Origin: Pseudonocardia autotrophica
GTDB lineage: Bacteria > Actinomycetota > Actinomycetes > Mycobacteriales > Pseudonocardiaceae
Reading direction: 5' to 3'
Assembly: GCF_003945385.1 (NCBI RefSeq)
Contig: NZ_AP018920.1
Location: forward strand, 2,666,001-2,730,000
DNA: 64,000 nucleotides
In this document: positions 59,047 through 64,000 of the stretch, piece by piece
Numbering within the stretch: the stretch's first letter is position 1
Layout: the number at the start of each line of letters is the position of its first letter
Position numbers and translations under genes: made by a program
Notes under the pieces: generated by a model
Seen by the model: the letters and a program-made list of their open reading frames with translations, nothing else
What the model was told of the DNA's origin: nothing
Databases searched by the model: none

Positions 59047-61323
59047 GTGGCGCGAGACGACCCGCCGTACAGCCGGTCCGCCCCGGGGCAGGATCCACCG
59101 GGCGGTCCGGGTGAGGGCGCCGGGGGCGACGCCGTGCTGGCCGCGATCGCGCACCGGCTGCGGGCCCGGTCCGAGCGTCAGCAACTCCTGACCGAACGGC
59201 TGCGCAGTGGCGAGCTGCGCCCCGGTGCGCTCGCCGACCTGGCGGAGCTGGCCGCGGCCGCTCGCCGTGGCGCCCGCGACGGCGACCACATCCTCGTTCT
59301 CGCCGGCACCCCGCGCGGTCCCCGGCTCGCGGCGCCGCCCACCCCGCTCGGGCAGGCGCTCAACACCGTCGTCGCGTCGAGCGAGGCCGCGTCGCGCACC
59401 GTCGTCCCGCCCACGCCCAGTGTCGTGCTGGACGCCGCCGCCGAGAGCGTGCTCGGGCAGATCCTGGCCGAGCTGCTCGCGCACGCCGCCGGATCCACCC
59501 CGGCGGGGGAGCGGCTCGAACTGCACAGCCGCTGGGGGCCGGACGGCGGCCTGGTCGTCGAGCTGCAGTGCGCGCAGCCACCGCGGTATCTCACCCCGAT
59601 CGACGAGCTCGACCGTGCGCTGAACACCGCCACCCCGGCCGGCCCGGTCGCGCCGCAGGAGATCGGCCTGCACGTGGCCGCCCGCCTGGCCAGGACGATC
59701 GGCGCCCGGCTCGGCGTGCGTGGGCCCGCGGGCACCACCGGTGTGTCGCCGATCGCCGTGCTGCACCTGCCGCAGTCGGTGGTCCGCGGCGGCCCGCAGG
59801 CGGAGCAGGTGGCTCCGCCCGAGCCGGCCCGCGAGCAGGACGCCGGGCCGACCGCGGCGCTACGCCACTCGCCCGTGCCGGACGGCGACGCGCCCTGGCC
59901 GCCGCCGCAGCAGGAACCGCGACCGCAGCAGGAACCGCGGCAGCAGCAGGAGCCGCGACCGCAGCAGCAGGAACCGCGACCGGCCCCGGCCGAGGAGCAG
60001 GTGCCGAGCTGGCCGCCGGTGCCGGCCGCCGGTGCGGTCCCGGTCGCCGGGGATCCGGGCAGCACCGATCCGGTCCGGTCCGGCCCGCCCGCGGCTCCGG
60101 CCGCCTCGGAGCCGCAGCATCGTGCTGCCGCCGACGCCGATCCGTCGTGGTCCGGCCCGTCCGGCGGTGACCTGCCGCAGCGCGTCGCCCCCTCGGGTGA
60201 GCTGCCGCAGCGAGGCGCCCCGGGGCGGCCCCCCGGGATCGCCGACGCGGCCCCGTTCGGTGCTCCGGACCAGCGCAACGGTTCCGGCGCACAGTGGCCG
60301 ACCCGCAGGCCGGCCGACGGGTCGGGCACGCCGGTCCCGCAGGGCGCCCCACAGACCGAGGCCGCCCGTGCGGATGCCGCGCGCGCCGCCGTCGCGTTCG
60401 GAACGGTCCCGCCCCCGCCGGCCGGGTCCTCGCACGGCTCCGCGCCACAGGGCGCTGGACCACACGGCCCCGCGCCGGAGGGCGCTGCACCGCAGGGCGC
60501 AGGACCACAGGGCGCAGGACCACAGGGCGCAGGACCTCACGGCTCCGGACCGCAGGGCGCTGCACCTCACGGCTCCGGACCACACGGCTCCGGACCACAG
60601 GGTGCTGTGCCGCAGGGGGCCGTGCCGCAGGGCGGGCCGTCTCCCGCCGGGCCGGGCCCGGGCGGGCCGCCACCGGCCGGCGACCGGCCGCGCAACGGCG
60701 CACGGCCGCCGGGCCGGGACGACCTCGAAGACCCACCCGTCACACAAGCACTACCTCTCACCGGCTCGGAGGGCACGACCCCGCCGGTGGAGCTGTTCGG
60801 TCCGTTCGACTCGGAGGTTCCGGTGGCCGTGGACGACGTCGACGACACGCCGATCTTCGCGGCGGTCGCCTCGGCCTGGTTCCGGGAGCCCGGTGCTCCC
60901 GTGGGAGCGGACGGGCAGCGGGGCGCCGCGCCGTCCTCGGGGAACTGGCGCACCCCCGGCGACACCGAGTTCGACGCCGCGCGGATCCGCGCCGACCGGG
61001 TGATCGACCTCCCGACCACCGCCCAGGGGCTCCCGCAGCGGCAGCCCGGGCAGGCGATGGTGCCGCCGTCGTGGCGGAACACCCTCAACGGGGGCCAGCC
61101 GAGCGGGTCCCGGGAGCGGCAGCCCGACCGGGTCCGGAGCCGGCTGGCCAGCTACCAGCGTGGCCTGCGGGAGGGCAGGCACCGCGCCGCCGAGGAACCG
61201 ACGCCGCCCCCGCCGCCGGTGAACGGTCAGGCGAACGGCCCGGTGAACGGGGCAGCCCTCAACGGCCACGGCGGAGGCGGCGGGCACCGGCTCAACGGCG
61301 ACGGCGGACGCAACGTCGGCTGA
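59047..61323 (+). CDS. Orphan CvnA-like protein with repeat-rich linker
   Basis: A 758-residue protein resembling the sensor-kinase-like CvnA of actinobacterial conservons, without the N-terminal membrane sensor. Residues about 35-90 (RSERQQLLTERLRSGE to GDHILVLAGT) correspond to the dimerisation helices, and 110-240 to a degenerate HATPase domain (LGQILAELLAHAAGSTP). A disordered Pro/Gln region comes next, then 13 pentapeptide repeats. The conserved CvnA tail is TPIFAAVASAWFREPG, WRTPGDTEFDAARIR and RVRSRLASYQRGLREGRH. GTG 59047 follows GGAGG. The partners CvnB, CvnC and CvnD are not adjacent. No obvious catalytic His is visible, so signalling by phosphotransfer is doubtful. Confidence 0.75.
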   Translation: MARDDPPYSRSAPGQDPPGGPGEGAGGDAVLAAIAHRLRARSERQQLLTERLRSGELRPGALADLAELAAAARRGARDGDHILVLAGTPRGPRLAAPPTPLGQALNTVVASSEAASRTVVPPTPSVVLDAAAESVLGQILAELLAHAAGSTPAGERLELHSRWGPDGGLVVELQCAQPPRYLTPIDELDRALNTATPAGPVAPQEIGLHVAARLARTIGARLGVRGPAGTTGVSPIAVLHLPQSVVRGGPQAEQVAPPEPAREQDAGPTAALRHSPVPDGDAPWPPPQQEPRPQQEPRQQQEPRPQQQEPRPAPAEEQVPSWPPVPAAGAVPVAGDPGSTDPVRSGPPAAPAASEPQHRAAADADPSWSGPSGGDLPQRVAPSGELPQRGAPGRPPGIADAAPFGAPDQRNGSGAQWPTRRPADGSGTPVPQGAPQTEAARADAARAAVAFGTVPPPPAGSSHGSAPQGAGPHGPAPEGAAPQGAGPQGAGPQGAGPHGSGPQGAAPHGSGPHGSGPQGAVPQGAVPQGGPSPAGPGPGGPPPAGDRPRNGARPPGRDDLEDPPVTQALPLTGSEGTTPPVELFGPFDSEVPVAVDDVDDTPIFAAVASAWFREPGAPVGADGQRGAAPSSGNWRTPGDTEFDAARIRADRVIDLPTTAQGLPQRQPGQAMVPPSWRNTLNGGQPSGSRERQPDRVRSRLASYQRGLREGRHRAAEEPTPPPPPVNGQANGPVNGAALNGHGGGGGHRLNGDGGRNVG
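60436..60630 (+). repeat. Thirteen 15-bp repeats encoding G-x-x-P-[QHE]
   Basis: A run of thirteen consecutive 15-base units within the CvnA-like gene, all in frame. The pentapeptides are GSAPQ, GAGPH, GPAPE, GAAPQ, GAGPQ twice, GAGPH, GSGPQ, GAAPH, GSGPH, GSGPQ and GAVPQ twice. Copies vary at the third-position bases, so it is not a perfect minisatellite. The peptide is elastin- or collagen-like and is expected to be flexible. Confidence 0.9.
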
Positions 61324-61374
61324 CCGGCCGGCTGCCGGGCCGGCGCCCGCTCGGTGGAGCGGGGCCGCAGGATC

Positions 61375-61535
61375 TCCGGGCGCGCGGTGTCGCGAGCACT
61401 GTCCCGGGGTTCCAGGCGTTCGCCATGGATACACCCGTGCCCCCGGCCCGCCTCGGCGCTGTGCCTGTGGCAGGCGTCGCCCGCGATGAACACACGCGGA
61501 TCGCCGAACCGGTCGCAGGCGCGCCGGGCCACGCT
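61375..61535 (-). pseudogene. Frameshifted relic of a phenol-2-monooxygenase-like flavoprotein
   Basis: On the minus strand, one frame encodes FGDPRVFIAGDACHRHSAEAGRG, the GD-motif block of phenol hydroxylase-type FAD monooxygenases (RVFIAGDACHTHSPKAGQG in functional members). Immediately after, in a different frame, the expected continuation appears as GVSMANAWNPG. The break lies at about 61435-61445. Nothing of the other parts of such a gene (about 600 residues) is visible on either side. This is a short decayed remnant. Confidence 0.7.
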
Positions 61536-61681
61536 CCCGGCAGGACCCGAGCGTTCTGCACAGGAGAAAACAGGGTCCGGCCTGCGGACGCCTCACTACT
61601 CTCGCTGAGAATCGGGCGGCTCGAGGTGAGCCGACCGGAGCGAACGGGGAACGAGCCGGGAGTGGACGGTGTCGGGCGATC

Positions 61682-62155
61682 GTGGACGACATGACGACGG
61701 AAGACCGCCGGTCGGGCCCGGACAGGCTCGACGGCGGGATCGTCCTGCGGCAGCTCGGCCGTGGCGGCGAGGAGCGCGGCCTGTTCCACCTGCTCGGCCA
61801 CCTACGGCCAGGATTCACGAACGAGCAGCTGGACGAGCTGCTCTCGGTCGGCTACGACCAGGGTCTGCGCTACCTCGTCGCCCAGGCGGGCCGGGCGACG
61901 GTCGGAGCGGCCGGATACCGCGTCCTGGCGACGAGCCGCGGGAGGATCCTCGTCGTCGACGACCTCGTGACATCGCCGGCCGTGCGCTCGCGCGGCATCG
62001 CCCCGGTCCTGCTGGACGAGCTCCGTCGGCGCGCAGTCGCGGCCGGGTGCTGTCGGATCGAACTCGACTCCGGCGTCGGCAACACCGGCGCACACCGCTT
62101 CTACCTGCGCAATCGACTCGACATCAGCGCGTTCCACTTCGCCTGCGAGGTGTGA
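61682..62155 (+). CDS. GNAT-family N-acetyltransferase
   Basis: A 157-residue GNAT acetyltransferase. The acetyl-CoA loop is LVVDDLVTSPAVRSRGIAPVLLDEL (the RSRGIA pyrophosphate-binding turn is at about residue 100), with GCCRIELDSGVGNTGAHRFYL as motif B. It transfers acetyl groups to an amine; the substrate is unknown. GTG 61682 is assigned and ATG 61691 is possible; no ribosome-binding site is clear. It precedes the IclR gene by 31 bp on the same strand. Confidence 0.85.
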   Translation: MDDMTTEDRRSGPDRLDGGIVLRQLGRGGEERGLFHLLGHLRPGFTNEQLDELLSVGYDQGLRYLVAQAGRATVGAAGYRVLATSRGRILVVDDLVTSPAVRSRGIAPVLLDELRRRAVAAGCCRIELDSGVGNTGAHRFYLRNRLDISAFHFACEV

Positions 62156-62186
62156 GCGGCACGGCTTCGGGATCAGGAGTTCCCTC

Positions 62187-62963
62187 GTGAAGAACAAGCC
62201 CACGTACGGGATCGAGTCGGTGGATCATGCGCTGCGCCTGGCCATGATCCTCCAGCAGGAGGGCCCCCTCCGGGTCACCGACGCGGCACGACGGCTCGGC
62301 GTCGCCCGATCGACCGCGCACCGGCTCCTGTCGATGCTCGTCTACCGCGACTTCGCCGAGCAGGACGAGCACCGGCACTACGTCTCGGGACCGGTCCTGC
62401 GTGCGCACCCCGTCACCGAATCGCTCGCCGGACTCCGACGGGTCGCGCTGCCCCACCTGGTGCGCCTCACCGCGCGCACGCTGGAGACCAGCAACCTGCT
62501 CGTCATCGCCTCGGACCAGGCACGGTTCGTCGCGACGGAGGAGTGCGACCAGGTACTGCGGGTGGGGGACAGGGAAGGGCGGGTGATGCCCGCCCACCTG
62601 GCCTCGGGCGGTCGCGCACTGCTCGCCACCCGGGACCCGGGCGAGGTGCGATCCCTCTACGACGGTCCGGACTCCGGCATCGACGTCGAGGCACTGCTCC
62701 GCAGCCTGCGCCGCATCCGCCGCCAGGGGTTCGCGCTAAACGACCAACTCACCGAGACCGGTCTGACCGCGATCGGCTGTGTCGTGCCCGGACCTCCGGA
62801 CTCGACCCCCGCGGCGATCTCGCTGGCCATGCCGACCGCCCGCTACCGGAAGGACCGCCTGTCCGAATGGGTGCAGGAGGTCAAAGCGACCGCGGCGGCC
62901 ATCGCCGCCGACATCGACCCGGCGACGGTCGTCCGGAGCACGCGAGCGGAACCCGTCGAATAG
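62187..62963 (+). CDS. IclR-family regulator
   Basis: A 258-residue IclR-type regulator. The winged helix-turn-helix covers residues about 8-70 (GIESVDHALRLAMILQQEGPL; VTDAARRLGVARSTAHRLLSML). The effector domain follows (SNLLVIASDQARFVATEEC; PAHLASGGRALLA; TGLTAIGCVVPG). GTG 62187 has CAGGAG 9-10 bases upstream. IclR proteins often control catabolism of aromatic or carboxylic acids. The MHS transporter that follows 231 bp later is a likely target, and a phenol-hydroxylase relic lies just upstream. Confidence 0.9.
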   Translation: MKNKPTYGIESVDHALRLAMILQQEGPLRVTDAARRLGVARSTAHRLLSMLVYRDFAEQDEHRHYVSGPVLRAHPVTESLAGLRRVALPHLVRLTARTLETSNLLVIASDQARFVATEECDQVLRVGDREGRVMPAHLASGGRALLATRDPGEVRSLYDGPDSGIDVEALLRSLRRIRRQGFALNDQLTETGLTAIGCVVPGPPDSTPAAISLAMPTARYRKDRLSEWVQEVKATAAAIAADIDPATVVRSTRAEPVE

Positions 62964-63194
62964 CGACGGCCGGCGGCTCACGGAATCCGCGGCGTCGCGC
63001 CGATCCCGGGCGGGTCGGCGCGATTCGCCGGTGCGGCCGACGGCCGTGATCGCAGCATATTGTTCTGGTGTAGGGAAAATGCTGTACGCGGTTTCGTGCA
63101 GTGCCTGTACTGGACGTCGCAACGGTGGCCCGCCCTACGGCGCCCCGATGCGGGTGACCGAGTTTCTTCCCCCACGAATACCGGAGTGGCCTCA

Positions 63195-64000
63195 ATGACC
63201 GAGTCCTCCCCCCGCGCCCAGGATCGCGATCCTCGGCGAGCCCGAAAGGCCCGCCTCGGGGCCCAGGTCGGTCTGTTCGTCGACATGTTCGACGTCTATC
63301 TGCCCGTGGTCGTGCTGAGCGCGGCGATGCCGTACTTCATCCCCGCCGACATGCCGGAGCCGACCAGTCGGATCGTGACCGCGGCGATCTTCGTCGCCAC
63401 GCTGCTGGGGCGCCCGCTCGGGGCCCTGATCTTCGGGTACCTCTCCGACCGGCACGGGCGCCGGCGCACCACGATCATCTCGCTCTACGGCTTCGGGCTG
63501 TGCACGCTCGCGATCGCCCTGCTCCCGGGCTACGGCTCGGTCGGCATCACCGCGGTCGTCCTGCTCATCGCTCTGCGGTTCGTCGACGGCGTGTTCCTCG
63601 GAGGCCAGTACACGGCGGCGACGCCACTGGCCCTGGAACAGAGTCCCCGTGATCGCCGAGGCTTCAACGGCGCGGTCATCATGACCGGATTCCCGCTGGC
63701 CTACTGCGCCATCGCCCTGCTGACGCTCGGCCTGCTGCTCGTCATCCCGGCGGGTGGGGCCGACTCGCCCTACGCCGTGTGGGGCTGGCGGATCCCGTTC
63801 GTCATCGGTGGGCTCCTCGCCGTGGGCTGGGCCGTCTGGTACACGCGCAACGTCGACGAGTCCGACGCCTGGAGCGACGCGAAGGTCAAGCGTCCGGAGC
63901 GCTCACCGCTCGCCGAGCTGATGCGCGGGGACAACCTGCGCGGCTTCCTGCAGGTCTTCGTCCTGATGTCGGGGGTGTGGCTCGCGTTCAACATGATCGG
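63195..64000 (+). CDS. MHS-family MFS transporter (partial, cut by window end)
   Basis: The first 268 codons of a metabolite:H+ symporter. It starts at ATG 63195, and the frame is open to the window end. Diagnostic segments are GLFVDMFDVYLPVVVL (helix 1), FGYLSDRHGRRRTTIISLYG (helix 2-3 loop) and VDGVFLGGQYTAATPLALE. About seven helices are present. It probably imports an organic or aromatic acid under control of the upstream IclR regulator. The intergenic stretch before it (62964-63194) contains a less GC-rich patch at about 63050-63085 suited to a promoter and IclR site, but no clear motif. Confidence 0.88.
   Translation, partial: MTESSPRAQDRDPRRARKARLGAQVGLFVDMFDVYLPVVVLSAAMPYFIPADMPEPTSRIVTAAIFVATLLGRPLGALIFGYLSDRHGRRRTTIISLYGFGLCTLAIALLPGYGSVGITAVVLLIALRFVDGVFLGGQYTAATPLALEQSPRDRRGFNGAVIMTGFPLAYCAIALLTLGLLLVIPAGGADSPYAVWGWRIPFVIGGLLAVGWAVWYTRNVDESDAWSDAKVKRPERSPLAELMRGDNLRGFLQVFVLMSGVWLAFNMI

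Noticed and set aside
60436..60630. Regular repeats considered as a CRISPR array
   Set aside because: The 15-base units are directly adjacent with no spacers, keep the reading frame and encode a pentapeptide; no cas genes are nearby.
1..64000. tRNA or rRNA genes
   Set aside because: I looked for tRNA-like T-loop (GGTTCGAATCC-type) segments with matching stems and for rRNA-like conserved stretches and found none that hold up; a tRNA scan would settle it.

Overview
The window is very GC-rich, GTG starts are common, and it carries several families typical of actinobacteria: a DUF222/13E12 HNH protein, an XRE/DUF5753 + DUF397 pair, a DUF574 methyltransferase, a DUF3152 lipoprotein, a conservon CvnA-like protein and a GOLPH3-like protein. 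A member of the Pseudonocardiales is my inference. I see no rRNA or tRNA genes, CRISPR array, complete insertion sequence or phage genes. It looks like ordinary chromosome with some accessory cassettes.

Layout. 1-5.6 kb: tail of an unknown gene, an EamA exporter with a divergent Lrp regulator, a DUF222-HNH gene with a LexA-type box on its start codon, and a secreted CE15-like esterase. 5.7-11.7 kb: proline catabolism (putA-putP) with a divergent LysR regulator. 11.7-24 kb: mostly regulators and single enzymes: a TetR/hydrolase pair with two palindromic operators, an HD protein, a GlxA-like regulator, a DUF218 protein, a short UvrA-like ATPase, a tandem universal stress protein, an aminoglycoside-type phosphotransferase, and an unusual MerR + DJ-1/PfpI + AraC fusion. 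24-29.4 kb: GOLPH3-like protein, a NarL-type two-component pair, DUF3152, DUF3500 and Lrp proteins.

29.5-37.7 kb is a tightly packed, LacI-controlled sugar-acid operon: 2-hydroxyacid dehydrogenase, mannonate dehydratase, fructuronate reductase, idonate/sorbitol-type dehydrogenase, MHS transporter and KDG kinase. It would take fructuronate/mannonate to 2-keto-3-deoxy-6-phosphogluconate and it ends in strong hairpins. 38.1-44.7 kb: MprAB-like two-component system, an ECF transporter whose membrane domain is fused to both ATPases plus a separate EcfT, and a GT4 glycosyltransferase.

44.7-48.1 kb is the most striking cassette: a true TetR-class repressor, a class A flavin monooxygenase and a 14-TM drug exporter, with two operators that each match the Tn10 tetO2 13-bp core at 12 of 13 positions. 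48-54 kb: serine hydrolase, DUF574 methyltransferase, XRE/DUF397 pair, a second methyltransferase and PPK2. 54.1-58.7 kb: a PhyH-like oxygenase and an MBL lactonase - fmdB - fmdA - SDR operon, then a YrdC/Sua5-type gene. 59-64 kb: an orphan CvnA-like protein with pentapeptide repeats, a frameshifted phenol-hydroxylase relic, GNAT, IclR and the start of an MHS transporter cut by the window end.

All names rest on motif and family recognition by eye. No database search was run, so substrates and novelty remain inferences.
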